A stretch of DNA of 64,000 nucleotides from Hamadaea tsunoensis DSM 44101 (GCF_000428945.1 NZ_AUAX01000007.1:248001-312000), one strand, 5' to 3'. Shown: positions 42,016 to 50,276, counted from the first letter of the stretch. A program made the numbers and translations. Notes: generated from the letters alone by a model not told the origin.

Positions 42016-42597
42016 TCAACGGCGCACCCGATAGCGCAGGTGCAGCACCCGGTTGCCCTGAACAACCACGTCCGGGCCGTCCAGCAGGTGCTGCGCGTCG
42101 ACGGAGCCGAAGTAGCGCTTGCCGGATCCGAGGACGACGGGTGCGACGTCCATGCGTACCTCGTCGACCCAACCTGCCGCGAGCGCCTGGCCGCCGACGT
42201 CGCCGGCGGCGAACTCGACAGTGCGGTCACCCGCGAGCTCCCGCGCCTTGGCCACGGCCGCCTCGATGCCGTCGACGAAGTGGAACGGCGCCCGCAGGTC
42301 CCAGCCCTCGGGCGCACCACGGTGACTCACCACGACCACATGGTCGATCCCGCTCGGCGGCGTCCCGTCCCAGCCGTCGGTGATGTCGAAGGCGTGACGG
42401 CCGGCAATGGTCACCCCGACCTCGTCCCAGTACGGCCGGACGTAGTCGAACGAAGCCTGCGACACCTTCAGCACGCCGCTGTCGTCCAACGGCACGTCAC
42501 CGCTGACCAGCCACTCGAAGATCGGGCCGGGATCGTCGTTCTCGTCCGCGATGAAACCATCGACCGACACCGACGCGTTCATGACCACTTTCCCCAT
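42016..42597 (-). CDS. dihydrofolate reductase / RibD C-terminal family protein
   Basis: 193 residues starting 'MGKVVMNASVSVDGFIAD', the family's usual N-terminus, with 'GVTIAGRHAFDITDGWDG', 'FAAGDVGGQALAAGWVDEVRMDVAPVVLGSGKRYF' following. ATG at 42597 chosen from AGGAGGA nine bases upstream. These small reductases rarely act on folate; many are found with AraC regulators, as here (the AraC gene lies immediately upstream on the same strand). Confidence 0.9.
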   Translation of the reverse strand: MGKVVMNASVSVDGFIADENDDPGPIFEWLVSGDVPLDDSGVLKVSQASFDYVRPYWDEVGVTIAGRHAFDITDGWDGTPPSGIDHVVVVSHRGAPEGWDLRAPFHFVDGIEAAVAKARELAGDRTVEFAAGDVGGQALAAGWVDEVRMDVAPVVLGSGKRYFGSVDAQHLLDGPDVVVQGNRVLHLRYRVRR

Positions 42598-42659
42598 GGA
42601 TTCCTCCTCTGTTCGGAGTCCCAGTCTTGTGCGGTGTGAGCTGTCGCTCTTGTACGAAA

Positions 42660-43499
42660 TCAATCGGCCGGCAGCGGCCAGCCGTCCAGGACGTGGTCGG
42701 GATGATCGCGCAGGAATCGCCGCCGGACGTCGGCGTACCGGGTCGGCGTGAGCCCGGTGAACTCCCGGAACTCGCGCACGAAGTGGGCCTGGTCGAAGTA
42801 GCCCGCGCCGGCGGCGACCTCTCCCCAGTCGATCGGTGCGGCGACGTCGAGCGCCAGCACGGTGGAGCTGAAGCGGTAGCTGCGAGCCAGCCGTTTCGGC
42901 GTCACACCGACCACGGCCTTGAACCGCTTCGCCACATACGTGCTGCTGGCGCGGGCCGCCACGCCGATGTCGCCGATCGGCACCGTCCCGCCTGTGGCCG
43001 CGACGGCGATGCTCATCTGGCGGACCAGGTCAAGACCGTCGATCACCCGCAGCCGTCGGACGAGTTCCGCCTCCAGCAACGTCAGCATCTCGTGCGGTGT
43101 GTCGGCCAGGGCCAGCCGGTGTCGCAGTGCAGCGATGGCGGGCCGGCCCCAGATCTGCTCCACCGTCGCAGGCCGGTCGCACAACTCGGCGGCGGGCATC
43201 GGCAGGAACGGTGCCAGGCCCCACGGCCGGAAGTGGACGCCCACGGACCGGGTCGGGTTCGGGTAGCTGAACTCCCACGCGCGTGTGGGCGTGGCAACCG
43301 CGCAGCCGTCGGCGTACTCCACGGCGTCGACGTCGGTACCCGCGCGGAGGAGAAACGGCGCCCCGAGGTTGACGATGAGCAACGGCGCGGGCGCCGCCGG
43401 CAGCAGCAACCGGGAGTACGGCGGGGCGCCCTCCAGGTAGTAGAGGTCGTCGATCAGCCCGTCCAGCGGCGCGCCGGGCACCCTGGACACATACTCCAC
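42660..43499 (-). CDS. AraC-family transcriptional regulator
   Basis: 279 residues. N-terminal sensing half 'VEYVSRVPGAPLDGLIDDLYYLEGAPPYSRLLLP', C-terminal HTH pair (about 175-265, 'DIGVAARASSTYVAKRFKAVVGVTPKRLARSYRF', 'AGYFDQAHFVREFREFTGLTPTRY'). GTG at 43499 is preferred to an upstream ATG because GATAAT (43506-43511, minus strand) is six bases before it and the family starts there. Followed on the same strand, after 62 bases, by the reductase gene it may control. Confidence 0.93.
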   Translation of the reverse strand: MEYVSRVPGAPLDGLIDDLYYLEGAPPYSRLLLPAAPAPLLIVNLGAPFLLRAGTDVDAVEYADGCAVATPTRAWEFSYPNPTRSVGVHFRPWGLAPFLPMPAAELCDRPATVEQIWGRPAIAALRHRLALADTPHEMLTLLEAELVRRLRVIDGLDLVRQMSIAVAATGGTVPIGDIGVAARASSTYVAKRFKAVVGVTPKRLARSYRFSSTVLALDVAAPIDWGEVAAGAGYFDQAHFVREFREFTGLTPTRYADVRRRFLRDHPDHVLDGWPLPAD

Positions 43500-43630
43500 G
43501 CCGACATTATCGCCGACGGCTCTGGGCTGCTGGTTCAGGACGGGCAGCACGAAACGCGGCCGGCGGAAATCCGCCGGCCGCGCACGAGAAGATGCGCCCC
43601 GCGCGTGTCAGCGGGGCGTGCCGGGACCGA

Positions 43631-43927
43631 TCAGACGCCGGGCCTGCTCCACGGCGACACCGCGGTCATCGGGCCCTGGGCCTGCTTGCTCGACTGGAAC
43701 CGGCCGTGGTGGTAGTCGAGCTGCTCGTTGCGGGCGGGCTCGGACACGCGCAGCCACCGGTCGTCGGCAGCGGTCCACCAGCTGCCGTCCGTCTTGGCGA
43801 AGGTGTTGATCGTGGAGGACATCGGGGTCACCAGACCCTGCTGCCACAGCATGACCATCGCTTCGTGCGTCATCTCCATCGTGGGGCTCAGGTTCGGGCA
43901 GGCGGGGGGAACATCGTCGAATGGCAC
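43631..43927 (-). CDS. hypothetical 98-residue protein
   Basis: GTG start with TTGAGGA nine bases upstream. Contains 'NLSPTMEMTHEAMVMLWQQGLVTPMSSTINTFAKTDGSWWTAADDRWLRVSEPARN' in blocks: helix then a WW/DDRW segment. Composition is unlike a random frame (Met and Trp rich). No family recognised. It lies downstream of the DEAD-box helicase gene on the same strand. Confidence 0.6.
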   Translation of the reverse strand: MPFDDVPPACPNLSPTMEMTHEAMVMLWQQGLVTPMSSTINTFAKTDGSWWTAADDRWLRVSEPARNEQLDYHHGRFQSSKQAQGPMTAVSPWSRPGV

Positions 43928-44013
43928 GTCGGCATCCTCAAGGAAGGGGTGGGCTTCGGTGGGCTCGTGCCTGCGGAGTGACGAACGAGATGTCCCCGAG
44001 GCGCAGGCGGGAC

Positions 44014-45264
44014 TCAGCGCCGGCGGCGGCGTCGAGTCGGGGAACCAGGTTCGGCCGGTCCCGGAGTCGGGGCGGGCTCGACCCGGTGGCGGACACCCGG
44101 GGCGAGCGTGGACAGGATCGTGTCGCCGGGGCGTACGCGGGTCGTCGTCGGTGTGACGCCGGCCTTCTTGGTCATGCTCCGGACGTCGTGCAGCTGCTCG
44201 TCGGTCGCGATGGTCACGACCTTTCCGGCGGCGCCGGCCCGCGCGGTGCGGCCCGACCGGTGCAGGTACGCCTTGTACTCCGTCGGCGGATCCGCGTGGA
44301 TCACGAGTGCGACGTCGTCGACGTGGATTCCGCGCGCCGCGATGTCGGTCGCGACGAGGGTCCCGGTGGTGCCGTCGGCGAAGGCCTGCAGGTTGCGGTT
44401 GCGCGCGTTCTGCGCCAGGTTCCCGTGCAGCTCCACCGCCGGGATGCCGGAGGAGTTCAGCTGCCGGGCGAGCTTCTTCGCGCCGTGCTTGGTCCGGGTG
44501 AACACGATCGTGCGGCCGGGCGCGGAGGCCAGGTCGGCCAGGACCGGCAGGCGGTCCTCCTGGCGCAGCTGCAGGACGTGGTGCTCCATGGTGGACACGG
44601 GCGAGAGCGCGGTGTCCACGCTGTGCGTCACCGGCCGGTTCATGAACTGGCGGACCAGCACGTCGACGCCGCCGCCGAGGGTGGCGGAGAACAGCAGCCG
44701 CTGCCCCTTGCGCGGCGTACGCTCCATCAGCCGCCGGACCACCGGAAGGAAGCCCAGGTCGGCCATGTGGTCGGCCTCGTCGAGCACGGTGATCTCGACC
44801 GCGTCGAGCTTGGCGTGACCGCCCTCGACGAGGTCGTTGAGCCGCCCGGGGCACGCGACGACGATGTCCACGCCGCGGCGCAGGGCGGCGATCTGCGGGC
44901 CCGCGCCGACGCCGCCGAAGATGGTGGCGGTCGTCAGGCCGGACACCTTGGCCAGGGGCGCCAGCGACGCCTCGATCTGCGCGGCCAGTTCGCGGGTCGG
45001 GGCGAGGATGAGAGCGCGGGGCCGGTGCGCTGCCCGGGGCGACGTGCTCTCGGCCAGCCGCGCCACGAGGGGCAGCAGGAAGGCGTAGCTCTTGCCCGAG
45101 CCGGTCTGGCCCCGGCCCAGCACGTCCCGGCCGGCGAGGGCGTCGGGAAGGGTGCTGGCCTGGATGGGAGTGGGGATCGTGATGCCCTGGGCGGCGAGGC
45201 ACGTGCTGAGCGGCTGGGGCACGCCGAATTCGGTGAAGGTCGTATAGGGGCGGTCGACCGCCAT
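44014..45264 (-). CDS. DEAD-box RNA helicase
   Basis: 416 residues from ATG 45264 (GGAGAAT six bases upstream). All motifs are seen: Q-motif 'FTEFGVPQPL..CLAAQGITIPTPIQ', I 'GQTGSGKS', Ia 'APTRELA', II 'VLDEADHMADLGF', III 'FSATL', IV-V 'TRTKHGAKKLARQL', 'VATDIAARGIHVDDVALVI' and VI 'YLHRSGRTARAG'. The C-terminal 35 residues are Pro/Arg-rich with a run of Arg, likely RNA-binding. Upstream DNA carries GATCATG repeats. Confidence 0.95.
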   Translation of the reverse strand: MAVDRPYTTFTEFGVPQPLSTCLAAQGITIPTPIQASTLPDALAGRDVLGRGQTGSGKSYAFLLPLVARLAESTSPRAAHRPRALILAPTRELAAQIEASLAPLAKVSGLTTATIFGGVGAGPQIAALRRGVDIVVACPGRLNDLVEGGHAKLDAVEITVLDEADHMADLGFLPVVRRLMERTPRKGQRLLFSATLGGGVDVLVRQFMNRPVTHSVDTALSPVSTMEHHVLQLRQEDRLPVLADLASAPGRTIVFTRTKHGAKKLARQLNSSGIPAVELHGNLAQNARNRNLQAFADGTTGTLVATDIAARGIHVDDVALVIHADPPTEYKAYLHRSGRTARAGAAGKVVTIATDEQLHDVRSMTKKAGVTPTTTRVRPGDTILSTLAPGVRHRVEPAPTPGPAEPGSPTRRRRRR

Positions 45265-45342
45265 GGATTCTCCGAACGTAGAGGAACCGGGGCGCCCGGC
45301 GCCGACCCTTGTCGGTCGGGGCGCGGGGTCCGGCAAGATACG

Positions 45343-45416
45343 CCATGATTCCCTGAGGCGATCATGATGATTCCCCGAGGTGATCATGGCGACTCCCCAA
45401 GTATAGCCGATCATGG
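45343..45416. repeat. short imperfect direct repeats, CATG-start units
   Basis: Three successive units begin with CATG and share GATTCCC(C/T)GAGG(C/T)GATCATG: ATGATTCCCTGAGGCGATC (45344-), ATGATTCCCCGAGGTGATC (45366-) and the worn ATGGCGACTCCCCAAGT (45386-), with a final GATCATGGGG at 45410. They lie upstream of the helicase gene and share the GATCATG core with the 50.4-51.0 kb hairpins. Confidence 0.65.
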
Positions 45417-45487
45417 GGGTTCCCGTGGTCCGGGAGCGCGCCCGCCGGGCGGTGTGCCGCCGCGGACCACGATCATGACCAGGCCGG

Positions 45488-45595
45488 TCAGCCGCGACCG
45501 CTGCGCCTGACGCCGATCACGGCGACCAGGATGACGGCGATCAGCGCGACCACGCCGACGACGATCGGGAGCGCGAACCACGCGGTGGTACTCAT
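45488..45595 (-). CDS. single-span small membrane protein (35 residues)
   Basis: Frame reads MSTTAWFALPIVVGVVALIAV then a few hydrophobic residues and ends 'GVRRSGRG': one transmembrane helix with a basic cytoplasmic end. Only a weak GGGGCG precedes the ATG. Small proteins of this form are common in actinomycetes; no function can be assigned. Confidence 0.5.
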   Translation of the reverse strand: MSTTAWFALPIVVGVVALIAVILVAVIGVRRSGRG

Positions 45596-45677
45596 GCGCC
45601 CCAGGTTACCCAGAAGGGTCCGGTCCGATGCGCGCCGTGCGAGATGATCCACACTGGACGGCCGGCCGGGGGTCCGG

Positions 45678-45986
45678 TCAGGCGTCCAGCAGGTCCAGCG
45701 TGACGGCCGCGATCTCGCCGACCCCGAGGCTCTCGGCTTTGCGTACGGCGCGTTTGACTGGCAGGACGTAGCACTTGCTGCCGCTGTCGGGGAACACCGA
45801 CGTCTTCCAGGCGGTGGCGCCGATCGTCACCTGTACGCGGACCGCCCCGAAGCCGCGGCGCGGGCCGTCGGTCCGTTCGCGGATCTCCTGCGAGACGTCT
45901 TCGGGCAGGCTCACGAACGTCCAGCTGTCCAGGCGCCGGGCGTCCCACAGCCAGATCTCGGCCTCGAAGGAGAAACTCACGACCAC
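45678..45986 (-). CDS. DUF1905 protein
   Basis: 102 residues. 'FEAEIWLWDARRLDSWTFVSLPEDVSQEIRE', 'GFGAVRVQVTIGATAWKTSVFPD', 'CYVLPVKRAVRKAESLGVGEIAAVTLDL' is the DUF1905 beta-barrel pattern (related to AbrB-like barrels). A second, more divergent copy is at 56956. GTG start; the third codon (GTG, 45980) six bases after CATGCT could instead be the real start. Confidence 0.85.
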   Translation of the reverse strand: MVVSFSFEAEIWLWDARRLDSWTFVSLPEDVSQEIRERTDGPRRGFGAVRVQVTIGATAWKTSVFPDSGSKCYVLPVKRAVRKAESLGVGEIAAVTLDLLDA

Positions 45987-46049
45987 AGCATGCCAGCCGG
46001 GTCCGACAGTCCGCCGAGTCCGACCGTCTGCTGGGCCCGAGCGCGGCCG

Positions 46050-46592
46050 TCAGCAGGTTCCGTGCTGCGTGCACGCGTTCTGGATCGCCGCGCCGAGGGC
46101 GGCACCGGTATCCGGGGCGGCCGCGAGGACGAGGCGGCGGCTGATCGTTTCGAGCTGGCGTACCTCGTCGGGGGTGAGGTTGTCGAAGACGAGGCGGCGC
46201 GCCTCGCGGACGTGCTCGGCCGCGGCGGAGTCGAGCATCGTGGCGCCGGTGTCGGTGAGCACGGCCTCGGTGCAGCGGATCGAGCCGATGCTCTGCTGGC
46301 GGCGCTGGACCCAGCCCTGGTTCTCCAGCCGCGTCACGGCGTGCGAGAGGCGCGAGAGGGATCCGGCCGCCAGGAGGGCGAGGGTGCTCATCTGCATCGC
46401 CCGGTTCTCGGCGCGCTGCAACGCGCCGAGGATCGAGTACTCGAAGTAGTTGATGCCCGTGTCCCGCTTGAGCTGGGCGTCGATCGCCGCGGGCAGGGCG
46501 ACCAGCATCGCCGACAGCGCCATCCAGGCCCCGCGCTCGTCGTCCGAGAAACGCGTGGCCTTGTCGTCCGACGGTGCCGTGGGGCCGCTCAC
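46050..46592 (-). CDS. MarR-family regulator
   Basis: 180 residues. Winged helix about 55-125 ('FEYSILGALQRAENRAMQMSTLALLAAGSLSRLSHAVTRLENQGWVQRRQQ') and flanking dimerisation helices, with Cys near the C-terminus (about 108, 174, 179) that could sense oxidants. Divergent from the azoreductase-like gene at 46713, with two TTGAA-N2-TTCAA operators between. The GTG at 46592 is six bases from TATCGT (46599-46604, minus strand); an in-frame GTG at 46598 is the alternative. Confidence 0.92.
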   Translation of the reverse strand: MSGPTAPSDDKATRFSDDERGAWMALSAMLVALPAAIDAQLKRDTGINYFEYSILGALQRAENRAMQMSTLALLAAGSLSRLSHAVTRLENQGWVQRRQQSIGSIRCTEAVLTDTGATMLDSAAAEHVREARRLVFDNLTPDEVRQLETISRRLVLAAAPDTGAALGAAIQNACTQHGTC

Positions 46593-46620
46593 ACCCACAC
46601 GATACCTGCGGACGGCCCGA

Positions 46621-46667
46621 CTTGAATGTTCAAGCCGGGCGGGCTAGGGTCGAGTTGAACATTCAAC
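46621..46667 (+). promoter_or_regulatory. MarR operators overlapping a divergent promoter
   Basis: CTTGAATGTTCAAG (46621-46634) and GTTGAACATTCAAC (46654-46667) are both near-perfect dyads, 33 bp apart. TTGAAT (46622-46627), 17 bp, TAGGGT (46645-46650) is a good plus promoter for the azoreductase gene; the first operator covers its -35 and the second its start. Layout mirrors the TetR region at 7820-7871. Confidence 0.8.
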
Positions 46668-46669
46668 CT

Positions 46670-46703
46670 CACGCCACCCAGGAACTCCACGCCACCCAGG
46701 AAC
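46670..46703. repeat. 18-bp tandem duplication in the 5-prime leader
   Basis: CACGCCACCCAGGAAC occurs at 46670-46685 and 46688-46703, period 18, between the MarR operators and the GTG of the azoreductase-like gene. Two copies only; likely slippage. Confidence 0.75.
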
Positions 46704-46712
46704 GAGGTCATC

Positions 46713-47345
46713 GTGACCATCCTTCGCATCGACGCCAGCATCCAGGGCCCGCGCTCGGCCAGCAGCGAACTCGCCGACCTCGTCGAGGCCGAGTGGACGG
46801 CGGCCCGCCCGGACGAGACCGTCGTGCGCCGCCACCTGGCCGCCCAGCCGCTGCCCGCCGACGCCTGGATGCACGCCATCCACGCCTCGGCCACCCCGGA
46901 GGACCAGCGCACCGACGAGCAGCGGTCCGCGTACGCGCTGGCCGGTCGGATCGCCGCCGAACTGCGTACGGCCGACGCGGCGATCCTCGCCCTGCCGCTC
47001 TACAACTGGGGCGTCTCGCAGCACGTCAAGACGTGGATGGACCTCGCCATCGCCGGGTCGGCCGGCGACGGGCGGCTGCTCGACGGCAAGCCGACGGTCG
47101 TCCTGACCACGCGCGGCGGCGCTTACGGCCCGGGCACTCCGCGCGACGGGTGGGACCACAACACCGCGTACCTGCGAAGGATCGTCGCGGACATCTGGGG
47201 CGCGGACCTGACGCTGGTCGAGCGGGAGTTCACGCTCGTCGGGGTCAACCCCGCGCTGGACGAGTTCGCGGAGGTCGCCGCGGTCATGAAGAAGAGCGCG
47301 CACGAGGCGGCGGCCGAGGCGGGCCGGACGCTCGCCACCCGCTGA
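46713..47345 (+). CDS. FMN-dependent NADH-azoreductase-like flavodoxin-fold protein
   Basis: 210 residues. 'RIDASIQGPRSASSELADLVEAEW' (FMN phosphate loop), 'ADAAILALPLYNWGVSQHVKTWMDLAIAG' and 'VVLTTRGGAYG' are typical of AcpD/AzoR and related quinone reductases. GTG start with ACGAGG nine bases upstream. Regulated by the divergent MarR protein through the 46621-46667 operators; probably part of a quinone or electrophile response. Confidence 0.92.
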   Translation: MTILRIDASIQGPRSASSELADLVEAEWTAARPDETVVRRHLAAQPLPADAWMHAIHASATPEDQRTDEQRSAYALAGRIAAELRTADAAILALPLYNWGVSQHVKTWMDLAIAGSAGDGRLLDGKPTVVLTTRGGAYGPGTPRDGWDHNTAYLRRIVADIWGADLTLVEREFTLVGVNPALDEFAEVAAVMKKSAHEAAAEAGRTLATR

Positions 47346-47375
47346 CCTCACCCCACCCGCTCGCGGCTCCCCGCT

Positions 47376-47458
47376 CCAAGATCCCGTTCGGATCAGGTTT
47401 TCGCACGTAATCTTGGCCCAAGATTCGGGTGATTTCCCTGATCCAAACGGGATCTTGG
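47376..47458. repeat. large inverted repeat with inner palindrome, between convergent genes
   Basis: Outer arms CCAAGATCCCGTTCGGATCAGG (two blocks, 47376-47397) and CCTGATCCAAACGGGATCTTGG (47437-47458) pair with one mismatch over 22 bp; the loop contains a second dyad AATCTTGG-C-CCAAGATT (47409-47425). It can act as a bidirectional terminator for the azoreductase gene. The right arm is read as the last codons of the minus-strand glycosidase-like gene, whose stop codon lies in the left arm. Confidence 0.8.
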
Positions 47459-48544
47459 GGCCGGGGCCGCGGCCGGGAGTGGGCGGCTGGGATCAGGGGT
47501 GGGCGGGAAGTATTCGGCGAGCGCGTCGAAGGACTCCTTGGGCTCCCAGGGCAGGCCGGGGAAGCGTCGGCCCCGGCCGCGGCCGAGGTGGCGCACGATG
47601 CTGAGCGCCGTCGCGTCCACGTCCCGGCGGGGATCGGGCGAGTAGGGCGCGAGCGGGAAGCTGAAGCTCATCACGAACGCGCCGTCGACACCCCACCGCT
47701 CCAGGTCCGCCAGCTGCCCGGTCAGCAGCCGCGCCTGCCGCGGCTCGTCGCGTTCATGCACTTCGCGTACGCGCGGCGCGACGAGACGGCCGACGCCCGG
47801 CAGCACGGCGGCGGCCATGCCGAGCGGCGAGACGTTGAGCGAACCGAGGAACTCCGGATTGTCGGCGTCGGTGCAGGCCGCGAAGCCGAGTTCGGTCACA
47901 GCCACCGGCTTCCCGTACGCCCGCAGCCGGTCCAGAACCGCCCGGTAGGTCGCAGCGCTGCGGGCGTTCCGGTAGTGGTTGACGGAGACGATGTCGAACA
48001 GGCCCCAGTCGGGCTGCTCGAACGGCAGTGACGCGTACGTGATCGGGCCGTCGTAGGCGTGGCGTACCGCCTTCACCAGGTCGGCCAGGGCGGCCCGCAA
48101 CGGCGGCTGGTGACGGCCCGCGCGGATCATCGGGCCGACCTCCTTCAGCCGCGTGCGGTGCGCATGCGTACGCCCGGGCACGATGCCCCGCAGGAAGAAC
48201 GTCAGCTCGTTGCCGACGACGAACACCAGGCGATCCGGCGCGCGCCGCCGTACCTTCTCCATCAGCGGCGCCACCTCCTCCAGGTACGCCGCCGTCCGGC
48301 TCGCGGTCGCGTTCCACAGCTCCGGCCCCGCCCACACGTGCAGCCCCAGATCCAGCGCGTACGCCGTGGCGTCCAGCAGCCGGCGCGGATCCCGGGCGGC
48401 CAGGCGTACCGCGTTCGCGCCGAGGTCGGTACGGATGATCTCCAGCTCCCGGCGTACGAGGGCGGGGGAGTAGTCCGGGCGCCAGTTCGCCGACCAGCCG
48501 GTCATCTTCCGTCCCACGTCGTAGACCACTCCGTGCCAGCGCAC
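47393..48544 (-). CDS. glycoside hydrolase clan A-like TIM-barrel protein
   Basis: 383 residues. Acid/base-type Glu in 'VFVVGNELTFF' (about 110) and nucleophile-type Glu in 'PVAVTELGFAAC' (about 215), with 'DIVSVNHYRN' between, give the 4/7 pattern of clan A hydrolases; no signal peptide. The last 20 or so residues ('RLDQGNHPNLGPRLRAKT') are encoded by the inverted repeat at 47376-47458 and look acquired. GTG start with GAGGTGAGG upstream. Divergent from the MarR gene at 48601. Substrate unknown. Confidence 0.75.
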   Translation of the reverse strand: MRWHGVVYDVGRKMTGWSANWRPDYSPALVRRELEIIRTDLGANAVRLAARDPRRLLDATAYALDLGLHVWAGPELWNATASRTAAYLEEVAPLMEKVRRRAPDRLVFVVGNELTFFLRGIVPGRTHAHRTRLKEVGPMIRAGRHQPPLRAALADLVKAVRHAYDGPITYASLPFEQPDWGLFDIVSVNHYRNARSAATYRAVLDRLRAYGKPVAVTELGFAACTDADNPEFLGSLNVSPLGMAAAVLPGVGRLVAPRVREVHERDEPRQARLLTGQLADLERWGVDGAFVMSFSFPLAPYSPDPRRDVDATALSIVRHLGRGRGRRFPGLPWEPKESFDALAEYFPPTPDPSRPLPAAAPAPRSRLDQGNHPNLGPRLRAKT

Positions 48545-48560
48545 GCCCTCACCTCATTTG

Positions 48561-48588
48561 TATCGCTACCGATGCATCGGCCACGATA
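48561..48588. promoter_or_regulatory. 28-bp dyad between divergent glycosidase-like and MarR genes
   Basis: TATCG-CTA-CCGATG and CATCGG-CCA-CGATA form a dyad with only the two 3-base spacers unpaired. It lies 17 bases from one start codon and 12 from the other, so the MarR-type protein encoded to the right probably controls both genes through it. Confidence 0.7.
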
Positions 48589-48600
48589 TACCCTGGAGGC

Positions 48601-49038
48601 ATGAAGGCCCATGACCTGTTCGTGCTCGGGCGGGAGCTCACCAAGATCGCCGAGGCGGCCATGCGCGAAGGTGCCGGCGCGCCGGCCACCCCGGCGGGCC
48701 TGCGCCTGATCATGGCCGACGTCCGAGCCGAGCCGGGCAGCACGATCGGCGACATCGCGACGCGTACCGGCCTGCCGCAGAGCTACGTCTCCGAATCCGT
48801 GGCCCGGCTGCGCGACCGGGGCGTCGTCGAGACGTGGACCGATCCGGCCGACCGGCGCCGGACCCGCGTACGCATCGGCGCCGAGATCCCCCACGCGGTC
48901 GCGAAGGCCGGCGCGGTCACGGTGGACAAGGCGCTCCTCGCGGCCGGGGGAACGGGGGAGCGCGACCGCGACCGGGCGCTGCTCAAGGAGCTGGCGGCGC
49001 TGGCGCAACGCCTGACCCGCCACCGCACCGATTCCTGA
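48601..49038 (+). CDS. MarR-like winged-helix regulator
   Basis: 145 residues with winged helix about 30-95 ('AGLRLIMADVRAEPGSTIGDIATRTGLPQSYVSESVARLRDRGVVETWTDPADRRRTRV') and C-terminal helix. TGGAGG seven bases before the ATG. Divergent from the hydrolase gene with a shared dyad. Confidence 0.85.
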   Translation: MKAHDLFVLGRELTKIAEAAMREGAGAPATPAGLRLIMADVRAEPGSTIGDIATRTGLPQSYVSESVARLRDRGVVETWTDPADRRRTRVRIGAEIPHAVAKAGAVTVDKALLAAGGTGERDRDRALLKELAALAQRLTRHRTDS

Positions 49039-49063
49039 CGTAACCCCGGCCTATCCTCCTCGC

Positions 49064-49462
49064 ATGATCGAACGCCCCACCGTCGAATGGCGTGACAGCG
49101 TGCGGGAGCAGCGGGCCGCCCTCGCCGCCGGAACGCTTGCCGCCGAGGACGCGTACGCCGAAGAGCTCTGGCCCGTGACCTTCACCGCCGACGTGGACGC
49201 GGCGCTCGACGCCTACGAGGCGGAGTTGCGATCGCTGCACGATCCGGACGACGCAGAGATCCTGGCGGCAGTGGAGCGGGTCGTCGTCGACCTCAACGGC
49301 ATCGACGAACGTAGCGGGGGCTGCATCGAGACCGACGAGCGGGAGCAGCTCTGCGCGTACATCGACCGGGCACTCGAAGCGCAGGGGATCGACGTCCGCG
49401 CGCTGGAGGAGCGGTGCGGCGTCGAACGGTTCGAGCTGGCCGGAAGGTGGCGCGACTGGTGA
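49064..49462 (+). CDS. hypothetical acidic helical protein
   Basis: 132 residues, strongly acidic with predicted helices and three Cys (about 86, 105, 121-122). ATG lies six bases after TATCCT (49052-49057), no RBS, a leaderless layout. It resembles small immunity or DUF-type proteins of actinomycetes, but no family is recognised. Confidence 0.65.
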   Translation: MIERPTVEWRDSVREQRAALAAGTLAAEDAYAEELWPVTFTADVDAALDAYEAELRSLHDPDDAEILAAVERVVVDLNGIDERSGGCIETDEREQLCAYIDRALEAQGIDVRALEERCGVERFELAGRWRDW

Positions 49463-49538
49463 GCGTGTTCCCGGAGGCGCGAATACGCTGGGCGCGAAAC
49501 CGCCCCTGTACGCGACCGGCCACCGTTATCGTGACCGC

Positions 49539-50003
49539 ATGGCGGACGTGACGTACATCGGCCCCGGCGGCCGGGAGCCGAAGCGCCGGCCCCTGTTGCG
49601 CACGATCGTCGGTGACGTGCTGCGGCGTACGCGGCAGGAGCAGAAGCGCACGCTCGCCGACGTGGCCGGGGCGGCGCGGGTGTCCGTCCCGTACCTGTCC
49701 GAAGTGGAACGCGGGCGCAAGGAAGCCAGCTCCGAGGTGCTCGCCGCCGTCTGCGGTGCGCTCCGGATCGACCTGTCCGACCTGCTCGGCGAGGTACGCC
49801 AGGAGTATGTCGCCGCCCGCAAGGCCCAGGACCGCGCGGTGGTGATCTCGCTGGCCGCGGCGCGCGCGGAGCGCATCCGCATCGAACTGACCCGCACCGA
49901 GCCGGCCCGGACCGAAACGGCCCGCGGGCGGGGGAACTCGCTGCGGCGCAACGGTTCGCCGCAGCCGCACCGCTCCGGCGACGTGGTCCTGCTCGCCGCC
50001 TGA
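49539..50003 (+). CDS. XRE regulator of the ClgR/PopR type, C-terminal LLAA
   Basis: 154 residues. '[65 protein letters not shown]' (about 27-90, in blocks) is the ClgR/PopR helix-turn-helix signature. The tail ends '...VVLLAA'; in Streptomyces PopR and ClgR the terminal Ala-Ala is a ClpP-dependent degradation signal. Two clpP genes lie 1.3 kb away and their promoter region carries a TCTGCT-N3-AGCAGA dyad like the PopR target. I infer control of that pair. ATG six bases after TATCGT (49527-49532), leaderless. Confidence 0.88.
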   Translation: MADVTYIGPGGREPKRRPLLRTIVGDVLRRTRQEQKRTLADVAGAARVSVPYLSEVERGRKEASSEVLAAVCGALRIDLSDLLGEVRQEYVAARKAQDRAVVISLAAARAERIRIELTRTEPARTETARGRGNSLRRNGSPQPHRSGDVVLLAA

Positions 50004-50107
50004 GCCGGAAGGTTCCCGGTCGCGCCACGAGAATCGAGGCCCCGACGAACTGGGAGAGACGCTACCGCCGGTCCGATGTGCGGGTTGCGCATGTCGAGAC
50101 AAATCAA

Positions 50108-50168
50108 ATTCAAGATCTTTTTGTCCCGGGTTCGTCGAGCTCACTTCCGTTCCTCGCGCGGGAGACCG
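50108..50168 (+). repeat. dispersed repeat R, copy 1
   Basis: Contains TTTTTGTCCCGGGTTCGTCG followed by AGCTCACTTCCGTTCCTCGC and GCGGGAGACCG. Matches copy 2 (minus, 51121-51240) and copy 3 (plus, 57289-57408). Its left flank ATTCAAGATC also matches copy 2. Copies 1 and 2 are inverted around the hairpin-rich spacer. Confidence 0.8.
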
Positions 50169-50227
50169 CCCCGGCCTCTCCGCTTCGCTCCGAGGCCTCC
50201 AGCGCGTATAGCGGCCCGCCCAGCGCG

Positions 50228-50276
50228 CATAGCGGACAGTCGCGACAAAGACCGGACTACGACGGGACTGGGCGGG
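50228..50276 (+). repeat. dispersed repeat S, copy 1
   Basis: CATAGCGGACAGTCGCGACA followed by AAGACCGGACTACGACGGGAC; copy 2 at 51038-51087 has the same order with few changes. Both copies are on the plus strand, although the adjoining R repeats are inverted to each other. Confidence 0.75.

Noticed and set aside
43631-45346. A 571-codon frame antisense-shifted across the helicase gene
   Set aside because: Only its last 98 codons have coding character and a usable start. The rest is a shadow of the DEAD-box gene in another frame.
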